This document shows, piece after piece, positions 34,754-43,275 of a stretch of DNA of 64,000 nt. The position numbers were made by a program, and so were the translations under genes. The stretch spans positions 62,001-126,000 of the forward strand of contig NZ_JBHLWN010000060.1 of NCBI RefSeq assembly GCF_042432825.1. The letters run 5' to 3'. Positions within the stretch are counted from its first letter, which is position 1. Each line of letters starts with the position of its first letter. This stretch comes from Gordoniibacillus chartarius (GTDB taxonomy: Bacteria > Bacillota > Bacilli > Paenibacillales > NBRC-103111). The notes under the pieces were generated by a model. The model was not told the origin of the DNA, did not search any database, and saw nothing but the letters and a program-made list of their open reading frames with translations.

Positions 34754-35140
34754 TCAGCAAGAAGCTTCGGGCAGCTTCAAAATTTGAGCGACGAGCAGAA
34801 TGGGGCTGTTGCTGTCAGGATCGCGTACGACACTGGTATGGATGCGGACGGTTACCCGATGGCCTGCCTTGTGAAAATACCGCTTTGTCAGCTCCACGGA
34901 GTTGTCGCCGCGATTGAGGAGACAGTCGATAACGCGCACTGATTCCGGCAAATCCTCTTCGAGAGTAATATCCTGGAAGCAGAGCGTCGTTAGCTCCTGC
35001 TCGGCATAGCCCGTAATGTCGCATAAAGCTGAATTGACCTTCAGGAAGCTTCCGTCCAAGGCGACAAGAGCCATTCCGATCGGTGAGTACTGGAATATAT
35101 GATCCAGAATGCCGCGCGTTGATAAGCGACTAAGTGGCAT
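34754..35140 (-). CDS. Stand-alone PAS-domain protein
   Basis: A 128-residue protein made of one PAS domain and little else: FQYSPIGMALVALDGSFLKV, NSALCDITGYAEQELTTLCF, and HKAGHRVTVRIHTSVVRDPD. There is no kinase, GGDEF or output domain. ATG 35140 is preferred because GGAAGGAG lies eight bases upstream; the frame could begin at 35158. It may bind a small ligand and act on a partner protein. It is divergent from the nrdAB transcript. The 179 bases between it and the methyltransferase hold only an 8-base inverted repeat (ATTCTGCA / TGCAGAAT) at 34598-34632. Confidence 0.75.
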   Translation of the reverse strand: MPLSRLSTRGILDHIFQYSPIGMALVALDGSFLKVNSALCDITGYAEQELTTLCFQDITLEEDLPESVRVIDCLLNRGDNSVELTKRYFHKAGHRVTVRIHTSVVRDPDSNSPILLVAQILKLPEASC

Positions 35141-35203
35141 TGGCACAACTCCTTCCAAGTAAAGTCTATTATATCATGAGAATCGCTGATTTGTGACTAG
35201 ATA

Positions 35204-35255
35204 AATCATAGAGAGACATTCTCCTCGTTCGGAAACCGGAGCTCTATCTATGATT
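35204..35255. repeat. Nested inverted repeat between the PAS gene and nrd promoter
   Basis: AATCATAGA (35204-35212) pairs with TCTATGATT (35247-35255), with an inner CCTCGTTCGG / CCGGAG stem. It could be a regulatory palindrome or a structured RNA end. No T-run follows in either direction strongly enough to call it a terminator. Confidence 0.4.
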
Positions 35256-35308
35256 ATATACTTTAGACCGGACACCTCCAAATTGTGGGGTACTGCAAAA
35301 AAAAATAA

Positions 35309-35362
35309 TTGACGATACTATATATTGAGTGTAAATTGGTACAAGACAACTATATATTGTTA
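35309..35362 (+). promoter_or_regulatory. nrdAB promoter with two NrdR boxes
   Basis: A -35 TTGACG (35309-35314) and a -10 TAAATT (35332-35337) are 17 bases apart. Two copies of ACTATATATTG lie in ATACTATATATTGAGT (35315-35330) and CAACTATATATTGTTA (35347-35362), matching the NrdR box ACACWATATATWGTGT at 14 and 12 of 16 positions. Their centres are 32 bases apart, the usual three-turn spacing of NrdR sites. The first fills the promoter spacer, the second overlaps the expected start of transcription. Confidence 0.75.
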
Positions 35363-35370
35363 ATGCGGAA

Positions 35371-35545
35371 CAAGGTGTCTGTCGCTTCGCCGAAGGTGCG
35401 AAGCGCAGGCTTAATAGGGAAGTTCGGTGCAATTCCGACGCGGTCCCGCCACTGTAAGGGGAGCAAGCTGCAGGATCCACTGGCTCAATAAGCCGGGAAG
35501 GAGCAGAGCTGCAATGAACCTGAGCCAGGAGACCTGCCTGTGTCC
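35371..35545 (+). ncRNA. Cobalamin (vitamin B12) riboswitch
   Basis: The untranslated leader of nrdA contains the conserved core of a cobalamin riboswitch: AATAGGGAAG near 35413-35422, GGTGCAATTCC, GCGGTCCCGCCACTGTAA (35440-35457) and the B12 box GAGCCAGGAGACCTGCC (35522-35538). A terminator hairpin follows about 90 bases later. Binding of adenosylcobalamin should favour termination, switching off this B12-independent reductase when a B12-dependent one can work, as is known for some actinobacterial nrdAB operons. Confidence 0.93.
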
Positions 35546-35636
35546 GTTCGCTGCCAGTACCTACGGGAGATAGGGAAACTGCGGAAAGCCGGGCGGCCGG
35601 TTCTGGGCCGACAAGTTTGCATCACTATGCTGCTGC

Positions 35637-35690
35637 GGGCATTTCGACGTTCTTTTCTCTGCGAAGGGGAACGGCGGAATGCCCTTTTCT
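35637..35690 (+). terminator. Riboswitch-controlled terminator before nrdA
   Basis: GGGCATT (35637-35643) pairs with AATGCCC (35678-35684), with an inner GTTC/GGAAC stem, followed by TTTTCT. It lies 35 bases before the nrdA start and is the likely expression platform of the B12 riboswitch. Confidence 0.8.
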
Positions 35691-35718
35691 CATTATCCAT
35701 TCAGGAGGCTTGACCAAC

Positions 35719-38019
35719 ATGACTCAAACGATCATGGAAGTACTGCAAATCACGAAGCGCGACGGCACGAACGAAGCTTGGAACCCGCAAAAAATACGGA
35801 CTGTCGTCGGGCGCGCGGTCGCCGGCACAGGCTTGTCCGAAGATGCGCTGTTGGATACGCTGCACGCGCAGCTGAAACCGGGCATCACGACCCGCCACAT
35901 TCAGCGCCAGCTCGTGCAGACCGCCGCCGAGCTGACGTCGGTGCAGGAGCCGGGGTGGGACAAGGTTGCAGCAAGGCTGTACATATACGACTTGTACAAG
36001 GAAGCGGCGCAGCAGCGGGGCTATCCGGCCGGCGTCTACGGCTACGGCAGCTTCGCGGAGCTGCTGGACAAGCTGACGGAGCTGGGCCTGTACGGCGCTT
36101 ATATGCTGAAGGGGTACTCCCGTGAAGACATCGAGGAGCTCGGAGCCTATATTCGGCCGGAGCGGGACGAGCTGTTCACCTACGTCGGCGTCAAGACGCT
36201 TGCCGAGCGCTACTGCGTTCGCGGCTACAGCAAGGAAGTGTACGAGCTGCCGCAGGAGGCGTTCATGGGCGTAGCCATGGCGATTGCTCTCGCCGAGCCG
36301 CAGCCGCAGCGGGTGTACTGGGCGAAGCGCTTTTACGATGTTATGTCGCAGCTGCAGATGACGGAAGCGACGCCGACGATGTCCAATGCGCGCAAGCCGT
36401 TCCACCAGCTGTCCTCGTGCTTTATCGCTACGGTGGACGATTCGCTCGAGTCGATCTTCCATGTGGTCGACCAATTCAGCCAGGTGAGCAAATTCGGCGG
36501 CGGCATGGGCATTTATATGGGCAAAGTGCGCGCAGCCGGCTCCGATATCCGCGGCTTCAAGCATACGAGCGGCGGCATCATCCCATGGATCCGGATTATC
36601 AACGATACGGCGGTCGCCTGCAACCAGCTCGGCATGCGCAGCGGCGCTGTCAGCGTCACGCTCGATATTTGGCACCGCGACGTCTGGGATTTCCTGGCGC
36701 TGAAGACGAACAACGGGGACGAGCGCCGCAAGGCGCATGACATTTTCCCGGCGCTGTCGATCCCCGACGTATTTATGCGCCAGCTCAAGAAGGAGACGCG
36801 GGTGCGGGACGGCAAATTTTACTTGATGTGCCCGCACGAGATCGAGACGGTAATGGGCTGGCGGCTGGAGGACTGCTACGACGAGCGCGAGGGCGGCGGT
36901 ACGTTCACGGAGCGCTACTGGCAGTGTGTCGACCATCCGGATATTGCGAAGCAGGAAGTGGCGGCGGTCGATCTGCTTAAGGCGATCATCCGCTCGGATA
37001 CGGAGACGGGGACGCCGTTCCAATTTTTCCGCGATACGGTCAACCGGCTCAATCCGAACAAGCACGCGGGGATGATCTACTCGAGCAACCTGTGCATGGA
37101 AATTGCGCAAAATATGTCCGCCGACAGTCCGCTGGAGCGCCGGGTGCTCGAGGTGGACGGCGTGGAGCAGGTGGCGGAGCTGCGGCGCGCCGGCGATTTT
37201 GTCGTCTGCAATCTCGGCTCGCTGAACCTCGGACGGGTGCATTCGGAGGAGCTGCTGGCCGAGGTCGTGCCTGTCGTCGTGCGGATGCTCGACGATGTAA
37301 TTACCGTCAACCAGCTGCCGGTCAAGCAGGCGGAGCTGACGAACGCGCGTTACCGGGCGATCGGGCTCGGGACGTTCGGTTATCATCATATGCTGGCACT
37401 GCAGGGCATCCCTTGGGAGTCGGACGAGCACATTGCGTTCGTCGACCGGTTGTACGAGCGGATTGCCTACTATGCCGTTAAGGCCAGCTGCGAGCTCGCC
37501 CGGGAGAAGGGAAGCTACCCGCTCTTTGAGGGCTCGGATTGGGAGACGGGCGCGTATTTTGCCCAGCGGGGCTATGACAGCGAGGAATGGCGGCAGCTGG
37601 CGGCGGAGGTGCGGGAGCACGGGATGCGCAACGGCTATTTGCTCGCGGTCGCGCCGAACGGCTCAAGCGCCCAATATGGCGGCTCGACACAAAGTATCGA
37701 CCCGATCTATGCGCGGTTCTATCTCGACGAGAAGAAGAACGCCGTCGTGCCGATCATTGCGCCGGATCTGAACGCCCGCACAATGTGGCTGTACAAAGAA
37801 GCGCACACGATCGAGCAGACCTGGAGCATTCGGGCGTGCGCCGCCCGCCAGCGCCATATCGATCAGTCGCAGAGCTTCAACCTGTACATTACGCCGGAGA
37901 CGAAGGCTGCCGAGATCGCCCAGATGTACGTCGGCGCTTGGGAGAGCGGCGTGAAGACGCTGTATTATACGCGCAGCCGAAGCGTCGAGGTGGAAAACTG
38001 CGAAGCGTGCGCGGTGTAA
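35719..38019 (+). CDS. nrdA: Class Ia ribonucleoside-diphosphate reductase, large subunit
   Basis: A 766-residue catalytic subunit that reduces ribonucleotides to deoxyribonucleotides. Residues 8-95 are an ATP cone (LQITKRDGTNEAWNPQKIRT), so activity is regulated by dATP. The redox pair is Cys234 (QLSSCFIATVDD) and Cys497 (VVCNLGSLNL), the thiyl-radical Cys459 is in SSNLCMEIAQ, the radical-transfer Tyr-Tyr is in LYYTRSRS, and the C-terminal redox pair is CEAC. ATG 35719 has AGGAGG ten bases upstream; the frame open from 35617 crosses the terminator. It is co-transcribed with nrdB and controlled by NrdR boxes and a B12 riboswitch. Confidence 0.95.
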   Translation: MTQTIMEVLQITKRDGTNEAWNPQKIRTVVGRAVAGTGLSEDALLDTLHAQLKPGITTRHIQRQLVQTAAELTSVQEPGWDKVAARLYIYDLYKEAAQQRGYPAGVYGYGSFAELLDKLTELGLYGAYMLKGYSREDIEELGAYIRPERDELFTYVGVKTLAERYCVRGYSKEVYELPQEAFMGVAMAIALAEPQPQRVYWAKRFYDVMSQLQMTEATPTMSNARKPFHQLSSCFIATVDDSLESIFHVVDQFSQVSKFGGGMGIYMGKVRAAGSDIRGFKHTSGGIIPWIRIINDTAVACNQLGMRSGAVSVTLDIWHRDVWDFLALKTNNGDERRKAHDIFPALSIPDVFMRQLKKETRVRDGKFYLMCPHEIETVMGWRLEDCYDEREGGGTFTERYWQCVDHPDIAKQEVAAVDLLKAIIRSDTETGTPFQFFRDTVNRLNPNKHAGMIYSSNLCMEIAQNMSADSPLERRVLEVDGVEQVAELRRAGDFVVCNLGSLNLGRVHSEELLAEVVPVVVRMLDDVITVNQLPVKQAELTNARYRAIGLGTFGYHHMLALQGIPWESDEHIAFVDRLYERIAYYAVKASCELAREKGSYPLFEGSDWETGAYFAQRGYDSEEWRQLAAEVREHGMRNGYLLAVAPNGSSAQYGGSTQSIDPIYARFYLDEKKNAVVPIIAPDLNARTMWLYKEAHTIEQTWSIRACAARQRHIDQSQSFNLYITPETKAAEIAQMYVGAWESGVKTLYYTRSRSVEVENCEACAV

Positions 38020-38058
38020 GCGAGATTTTCCATTTGATAAGAAGGGATTGTACCGGAC

Positions 38059-39138
38059 ATGACAACAGGACATACAGGACAGGGCCGACTGGAGCCGAAG
38101 GCGCTGTTTAATCCGAAGGCCGGCATCGACCCGGCGCAGCGCAGGCTGATCGGCGGCGAGACGACGAATCTGATGATGCTGAGCAACAACAAATACAAGT
38201 GGAGCTTTCCGCTGTACAAGACGATGATGCAAAATTTCTGGATTCCCGAGGAAATTTCGCTTGGCCAAGACAAGCTGCACTACGAGCGGCTCGACGAAGC
38301 GGAGCGGGATGCGTTCGACCGCATTATTTCGTTCCTCGTCTTTCTCGATTCGCTGCAGACGGTCAATTTGCCGAATATCAACGACTTCGTCACGCTGCCG
38401 GAAGTGAATCTGCTGCTGAACATTCAAACGTACCAGGAGGCGCTTCATTCGCAGAGCTACGGCTACATCCTGGAAAGCGTCGTCGGCGCGAACCGGGTGC
38501 AGGGCATTTACGAGATCGCCGTCACCGATCCGTTCCTGCTGAAGCGCAACGGCTTTATCGCCGGCTGCTATCAGGAGTTCATCGATCACCAGTCGCCGGA
38601 AGGGTTCGTCAAGGTGATGATGGCGAACTACATTCTGGAGGGCATTTATTTTTACGCGGGGTTCAGCTTCTTCTACAATTTGGCCCGCTTCGGCAGGCTG
38701 ACCGGGGTCGGCACGGAGATTAAGTATATTAACCGCGATGAGCTGACGCATCTGAGCTTGTTCCAGAACATGTTCCGCGAGCTGCGCCTGGAGGAGCCGG
38801 GGCTGTTTACGCCGGAGCTGGAGGAAGAGCTGAGGGGCATGATGAAGACGGCTGTGGAGCACGAGATCGAATGGGGACAGTATGCGGTCGGGGACCGGAT
38901 TCAGGGGCTGAACAGCCGGTTGATCGCCGAATATATCCAATATTTGTCAAACTTTCGGCTGCAGGCGCTCGGGCTCGAGCCGCTCTATCCGGAAGCCGAC
39001 CGCGATCCGCTGCCGTTCATCCGCCAGTTCACGCAGTTCAACCAGACGAAGACCGATTTCTTCGAAGAGAAGGTGATCAACTACGCCAAGGGCGGCGGCG
39101 ATCTGCAGCTGGACGAGCTGGATGAGCTGGATTTGTAG
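38059..39138 (+). CDS. nrdB: Class Ia ribonucleoside-diphosphate reductase, small subunit
   Basis: A 359-residue ferritin-like radical subunit that holds a di-metal centre and a tyrosyl radical and passes it to NrdA. The ligand motif EALHSQSY contains Glu127, His130 and the radical Tyr134 (matching Tyr122 of E. coli). Other ligands lie in FLVFLDSLQ and near INRDELTHLSLFQNM. The C-terminus is acidic (DLQLDELDELDL), as expected for the tail that docks on NrdA. It starts 39 bases after nrdA, with AGAAGGG before the ATG, and is followed by a strong terminator. Confidence 0.95.
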   Translation: MTTGHTGQGRLEPKALFNPKAGIDPAQRRLIGGETTNLMMLSNNKYKWSFPLYKTMMQNFWIPEEISLGQDKLHYERLDEAERDAFDRIISFLVFLDSLQTVNLPNINDFVTLPEVNLLLNIQTYQEALHSQSYGYILESVVGANRVQGIYEIAVTDPFLLKRNGFIAGCYQEFIDHQSPEGFVKVMMANYILEGIYFYAGFSFFYNLARFGRLTGVGTEIKYINRDELTHLSLFQNMFRELRLEEPGLFTPELEEELRGMMKTAVEHEIEWGQYAVGDRIQGLNSRLIAEYIQYLSNFRLQALGLEPLYPEADRDPLPFIRQFTQFNQTKTDFFEEKVINYAKGGGDLQLDELDELDL

Positions 39139-39155
39139 GTGTTAATGCAATAAGG

Positions 39156-39205
39156 AAATGCCCGTTTAAGCCTGTAATAAGGCAGTAAACGGGCATTTGT
39201 TTTTT
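39156..39205 (+). terminator. Intrinsic terminator of nrdAB
   Basis: AAATGCCCGTTT pairs with AAACGGGCATTT, with an inner GCCT/AGGC stem, followed by GTTTTTTG. Confidence 0.92.
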
Positions 39206-39334
39206 GTTGCCTTATCCGAAAGTTGGGGGAGCGGGCTGCCGGGAAGGGTTCTTTTCGTTGTCGAATACGGTCTTCCCGGGTATTGGAGCCTCCGTTCAAG
39301 CCGCATGACCATGACCCTAACCCGGGAATGACGT

Positions 39335-40462
39335 TTACGGTGTGAACGTCACCACAACCTCTACAATTTCCGAACGGCTGCCGATGCGAATCGGCGGTCC
39401 CCACGTGCCGTAACCGGACGAGACGATCGCGTGCATCCGGCCTTTGCGCTTGTAGCCCCAATCCAGCTCGAACAAGCGGCGGGTAATGAGATGGTTCGGC
39501 ATGAATTGGCCGCGGTGCGTGTGGCCGGACAGCATGATGTCGGCGCCGGCCGCTTCCGCGCGCTCCAGATGATGAGGCTGATGATCGAGCAAAATGATCG
39601 GCAGGCGCGAGTCTACCTGCGCCAGCAGCTCATCTACGGCTAAGCGCCCGTCAGGGTCCATGCTCTCCGCAGCTTTGTCCTTTCGCCCCGCGACCGCAAA
39701 CTTTCCTTCCACGATGACCGTTTCGTCCCGCAGCACCGGGATGCCGATCTCCCTCATCCGATTTACATACGCCTCGATGCCGCCGCCGTAATATTCATGA
39801 TTGCCAAGGACAGCGTATACGCCGTAACGGGCTTTCAGCCGCTTCAGCACATCGGCCATATTTTTGCGCAGGAACGGCTCGACCGCATCGTCCAGCACGT
39901 CGCCCGCGAACAGCACAAGGTCCGGCTCCAGCTTGCCGATCTCATCGACGAGCCGGTTCAAATACCGGTTCTCTACAATATCCCCGAGGTGAATGTCGGA
40001 AGCGACGGCGATCCGAAGCCCGGACAGGCCGCCTGCATCTTTGTCGATGTCGACCGGATAGCGGCGAACGATCGGCGTCCACGCGTTGTAAGAGCCTCGC
40101 AGCAGCAGCGCCGCCAGTATAGCGACCACGATAACGCCGAGCAGAGGCACGTAAACGGCGGAGCCGACTCCGGACCAGGCGAGCAGCGCTCCTGCGATGT
40201 CGGCGACCGGCAGCAGAATGACGGCAAATTCGAATACGGCGAAATAATACGATCCGATCAGCTTAAGAGCGAGCCGAAGCGGTCTGGGGAGTATGCGCAG
40301 CCTGCCGAGCAAATAGGCGAACGTCAAGACGACGAAACACGCGGCAAGCAGGGGCTTGACGGCGGCAAGGCCGAGAGCGTCGAGCAAAATGGCCCCGTGC
40401 CAACCGATATAGGCGCTAAGCCCAAAAAATAAAAGCAGCATGAACATGAACCGATATCTCAT
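39335..40462 (-). CDS. Polytopic membrane metallophosphoesterase
   Basis: A 375-residue enzyme with about four N-terminal membrane helices (to about residue 130) and a C-terminal calcineurin-like phosphoesterase domain. Metal-binding motifs are SDIHLG, AGDVLDD, GNHEYY, LDHQPH and SGHTHRGQF. It is a YkuE/YaeI-like enzyme anchored in the membrane; related proteins act on lipid or cell-wall intermediates. ATG 40462 follows AAGGAGGG nine bases upstream; the frame is open for 32 more codons but without a start signal. It converges with nrdB across the terminator. Substrate unknown. Confidence 0.87.
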   Translation of the reverse strand: MRYRFMFMLLLFFGLSAYIGWHGAILLDALGLAAVKPLLAACFVVLTFAYLLGRLRILPRPLRLALKLIGSYYFAVFEFAVILLPVADIAGALLAWSGVGSAVYVPLLGVIVVAILAALLLRGSYNAWTPIVRRYPVDIDKDAGGLSGLRIAVASDIHLGDIVENRYLNRLVDEIGKLEPDLVLFAGDVLDDAVEPFLRKNMADVLKRLKARYGVYAVLGNHEYYGGGIEAYVNRMREIGIPVLRDETVIVEGKFAVAGRKDKAAESMDPDGRLAVDELLAQVDSRLPIILLDHQPHHLERAEAAGADIMLSGHTHRGQFMPNHLITRRLFELDWGYKRKGRMHAIVSSGYGTWGPPIRIGSRSEIVEVVVTFTP

Positions 40463-40671
40463 CAGGTTGTACCCTCCTTGGCCCGCTCCACGGTACTGCA
40501 TTTCATTGTACCATTTGCCGCCACTCGGACCAACATTCAGCATTTTTTCAGCTGGCATTAACGTTATCCTCAGCTTAGGCTCAGGTGAAATTCATGTTGG
40601 GCAGTTATCCTATGGGTGTAAGGCGAACGAAAACCAAACAACACTTCAAAAACGAAAGGTTGGTATCCACG

Positions 40672-41466
40672 ATGAAAAACGTATCTCTCGGCCGTACCCT
40701 TCTGACAACGTCTTTAGCTGCAGCACTGCTTGTAGGCGGCGGCGCCGCACTGATTCACAATACCGCATACGCGGAGGACGCGGGAACTGCGACTGCAGCG
40801 CCATCTACATATGCAACGACTCCAGCGGCATCCGCTGCTGATTCGACGACGGCGGCTCCTGCGAAGCCAAACCAGGGTAAGGGCTTCAAGGACCGCAAAG
40901 GCGGCCAGCGCTACGGCGGCAATGTGGTTCAAGAAGCGGCGGCGCTGCTCGGCATCGACGAAGCTGCGCTGAAGAACGAGCTGGCCGGCGGCAAGACGCT
41001 AGCGCAAGTCGCGCAAGAGAAAAGCGGGCTGAGCAAAGAGACGCTCGTGCAGAAGCTGAGCGATGCGATCACCGCCAAGCTGGATGAGCAGGTGAAGAAC
41101 GGCACGCTGACGCAGGCGCAGGCCGATCAGGCGAAAGCGAACCTGACTGACCGGATTACGAAGGAAGTCGACGGACAGTTTCCGTTCGGCCGCGGCGGAA
41201 ACGGCGCCCGCGGGGACCATGGCGGCTTGGGCAAGTTCACCGACGCCGCGGCTTTGGCCGAATATTTGAAGCTGACGGAAGCCGAGCTGCAGACGAAGCT
41301 GCAGGAAGGCCAGTCGCTCAGCGCAATCGCTCAAGCTCAAGGCATCAGCGAAGACCAGCTCGTCGAGCACATTAAAGAAAGCATGACCGACAAAATCAAA
41401 ACCTTCGTGCAGCGCACGCACAAAGCGCCTGCAGCCCCGCAGCCGGCACCTGCCCCTGCACAATAA
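40672..41466 (+). CDS. Secreted protein with two helical LysM-like/DUF2680-like repeats
   Basis: A 264-residue exported protein. The signal peptide (TLLTTSLAAALLVGGGAALI) ends near AYA-ED, followed by a Thr/Ala/Pro-rich linker. Two repeats follow: residues 88-140 (QEAAALLGIDEAALKNELAG, GKTLAQVAQEKSGLS) and 190-250 (LAEYLKLTEAELQTKLQEGQ, SLSAIAQAQGIS), separated by a Gly/Arg-rich stretch. The pattern LxxxLxxGxSLxxIAxxxG is common in secreted Bacillota proteins of unknown role. The C-terminus is Pro/Ala-rich. ATG 40672 is used; AAAGG is about 12 bases upstream. It is divergent from the phosphoesterase. Confidence 0.8.
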   Translation: MKNVSLGRTLLTTSLAAALLVGGGAALIHNTAYAEDAGTATAAPSTYATTPAASAADSTTAAPAKPNQGKGFKDRKGGQRYGGNVVQEAAALLGIDEAALKNELAGGKTLAQVAQEKSGLSKETLVQKLSDAITAKLDEQVKNGTLTQAQADQAKANLTDRITKEVDGQFPFGRGGNGARGDHGGLGKFTDAAALAEYLKLTEAELQTKLQEGQSLSAIAQAQGISEDQLVEHIKESMTDKIKTFVQRTHKAPAAPQPAPAPAQ

Positions 41467-41474
41467 AATAACGA

Positions 41475-41510
41475 TGCCCTCTGTCGAACCGGCAGAGGGC
41501 ATTGTTATTG
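41475..41510 (+). terminator. Intrinsic terminator after the secreted repeat protein
   Basis: TGCCCTCTG pairs with CAGAGGGCA across a nine-base loop and is followed by TTGTTATTG. Confidence 0.85.
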
Positions 41511-41754
41511 TTGACCATAGAAGAAACATATTGAGCTTTCGGATTGGCGATAAATAACTTCCGCTTAACGCGGTCGCTTCTCATGGACAGGAAATCTGCT
41601 TCGGAGGTTAGCGTCACTTTGTTCCGTTCGGGAGCAAGGCTTCGAACTCCCGTTTCGGAAAGCCGCATTAAGAACGAGGTATTATTGCAAGCGCATTCAT
41701 CGGATCGTCCGTAGTCTTGCTGGCATAGACCCGGCCATACATATCGTTTATATC

Positions 41755-41892
41755 CTAGAAGGCTGGCAGCGGCTGCGCATCGACGGCCGTTCCCTTATTT
41801 CCGGCAGCAGCGGCGGCAACGGCATTCGCCGTCACCGACAACGCTGCGGCCAGCCAAAGGATGCGGATTTTTCTCCATCTGCGTCTGCGCAT
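41755..41892 (-). CDS. 45-residue exported peptide
   Basis: A very small gene. ATG 41892 has a near-ideal AAGAAGGAGT nine bases upstream. The product begins MRRRRWRKIRILWLAAALSV, a highly basic start plus hydrophobic core typical of a signal peptide, with likely cleavage near the Ala-rich stretch (NAVAAAAA), leaving a mature peptide of about 15-20 residues ending in QPLPAF. I recognise no family. Size and export suggest a signalling or bacteriocin-like peptide, but this is inference. It is divergent from a GAF/RsbW-like gene, with two palindromes between them. Not far upstream of its stop there is a secreted repeat protein on the other strand. Confidence 0.6.
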   Translation of the reverse strand: MRRRRWRKIRILWLAAALSVTANAVAAAAAGNKGTAVDAQPLPAF

Positions 41893-41972
41893 GGGTCGTC
41901 ACTCCTTCTTGAGATTGATGGATTCAGCTTCTTGAGCCACTTTCATAGTAAATGAATTATTTTAACGGGAGG

Positions 41973-41998
41973 TTAACATCAAGTGAAGGTTATGTTAA
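41973..41998. promoter_or_regulatory. Inverted repeat TTAACAT / ATGTTAA
   Basis: Seven-base arms separated by 12 bases, in the divergent region between the exported peptide and the GAF/RsbW-like gene. Possible operator. Confidence 0.45.
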
Positions 41999-42004
41999 TA
42001 TTTT

Positions 42005-42036
42005 ATTCGACATTATTTTCGTGAGTTTTGTCGAAT
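42005..42036. promoter_or_regulatory. Inverted repeat ATTCGACA / TGTCGAAT
   Basis: Eight-base perfect arms separated by 16 bases, immediately beside the previous palindrome. A DNA-binding site is likely; no binding protein can be named. Confidence 0.5.
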
Positions 42037-42101
42037 CTTGTATTTTCTTAACAATTTGGTTCTATGATGACCGTAGACAATGATTCTTGAGGTGAAACCG
42101 C

Positions 42102-43028
42102 GTGGAGCAGCTTGCGTGGGGCGTTGTAGTATCCAGCCGGGAAGAAGAGAAGGAGCGTCTGCAGGAGCTGTACCGGCTTGCCCTTGTCGATACCGAGGCG
42201 GAGGAAGCGTTCGACCGGATTACGAGAACGGTCGGCCGTGTATTTGAGATGCCGATATGTCTAATCTCGCTAGTGACGGAAGACCGGCAATGGTTCAAGT
42301 CAGCCTGCGGCTTGCCGGAAGTGCTGATGCAGACGCGGGAGACGCCGCGCTCTTGGTCCTTCTGCCAGCACGTGGTCGCAAGCAAGCAGATGCTTGTCGT
42401 GCACAATGCGGCGGAGCATGAGAAGTATCGAACGCTTCCGTCCGTCAAGGAAATGGGAATCGGTTTTTATGCCGGCGCGCCGATTGTGACGGCTAAGGGA
42501 CATATTCTCGGCACTTTATGCGTGATTGATGTAAAGCCTCGCGAGTTCGACAAGGCCGGGGAAAAGATGCTCCGCGATTTCAGCAAATGGGTTGCGGCCG
42601 AAATCGAGCTGCGGGATCGGGGTTTGCATACTCCCATGAGCCGCAGCCTGTCGATAGCGGGCGAAGACGATATCGAGCGGGCTATGGACATTACGGAAAA
42701 GCTGTCGGGCGAAATCGGTTGGACGAGAACGGAGACGCTGCTGCTGAAGCTGGCGGTGGAAGAGGCGTGCACCAATGCGTATCAGCATGGCCGACCGGGA
42801 ACGTTTCAGCTGTATTGGAACGTGGGCCATAACGATCTCGATATTGTGATTTATCAGGCGGGACAAGCATTCCAGCTGCGCGAATCGAATGAGCCGAACG
42901 TCTCCGGCAGGGGACGGGGGACGCTCTTGATGCAGGAAATTATGGATACTGTCGTGCTGTACGATAACGGCGATTCGACGGAACTGCATATGCGGAAAAA
43001 AATGACTATGCCGATGCGGTCGGCTTAA
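42102..43028 (+). CDS. GAF-domain protein with RsbW-like anti-sigma/ATPase domain
   Basis: A 308-residue soluble signalling protein. Residues 20-165 are a GAF domain (FEMPICLISLVTEDRQWFKS, GAPIVTAKGHILGTLCVIDV). Residues 190-300 are an HATPase_c domain of the RsbW anti-sigma kinase type (TLLLKLAVEEACTNAYQHGR, with the N-box, and SGRGRGTLLMQEIMDTVV). No phosphoacceptor helix is seen, so it is not a normal histidine kinase; it may phosphorylate an anti-anti-sigma factor. Start is GTG 42102, behind TGAGGTGA. Neither a sigma factor nor an STAS protein lies nearby. Confidence 0.85.
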   Translation: MEQLAWGVVVSSREEEKERLQELYRLALVDTEAEEAFDRITRTVGRVFEMPICLISLVTEDRQWFKSACGLPEVLMQTRETPRSWSFCQHVVASKQMLVVHNAAEHEKYRTLPSVKEMGIGFYAGAPIVTAKGHILGTLCVIDVKPREFDKAGEKMLRDFSKWVAAEIELRDRGLHTPMSRSLSIAGEDDIERAMDITEKLSGEIGWTRTETLLLKLAVEEACTNAYQHGRPGTFQLYWNVGHNDLDIVIYQAGQAFQLRESNEPNVSGRGRGTLLMQEIMDTVVLYDNGDSTELHMRKKMTMPMRSA

Positions 43029-43033
43029 GTTCA

Positions 43034-43057
43034 AGCGTCCTCAAGGGCGCTTTTTTG
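43034..43057 (+). terminator. Intrinsic terminator after the GAF/RsbW-like gene
   Basis: AAGCGTCC ... GGGCGCTT stem with a four-base loop followed by six T residues. The bases 43058-43275 beyond show no further gene. Confidence 0.8.
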
Positions 43058-43275
43058 CTTTACCGGAAAATGAAGCGATGCATATTTTTATTGGAAAGTC
43101 GGGGCGACGGCAAATGCAGCTTCGCTCTCGGGATTGCTGCAAAATCATCAGTAGACATGCGGGACCAAAGTCCCGGCCAAGGGCGCCGCGGCAACAACGG
43201 CCGGGGCCAGCCGCGAGGGCTCCGGTAAAATAAAGCCGAAAGTATCGGCGGGCCCCGCGGCGCTGTGCAGCGGCT

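Noticed and set aside
34654..34942. Short plus-strand frames opposite the PAS gene
   Set aside because: Opposite a clear PAS domain and without start signals.
35701..37620. 639-codon minus-strand frame inside nrdA
   Set aside because: Shadow of a GC-rich coding strand; the plus-strand nrdA has all catalytic motifs and a ribosome binding site, the reverse frame has neither.
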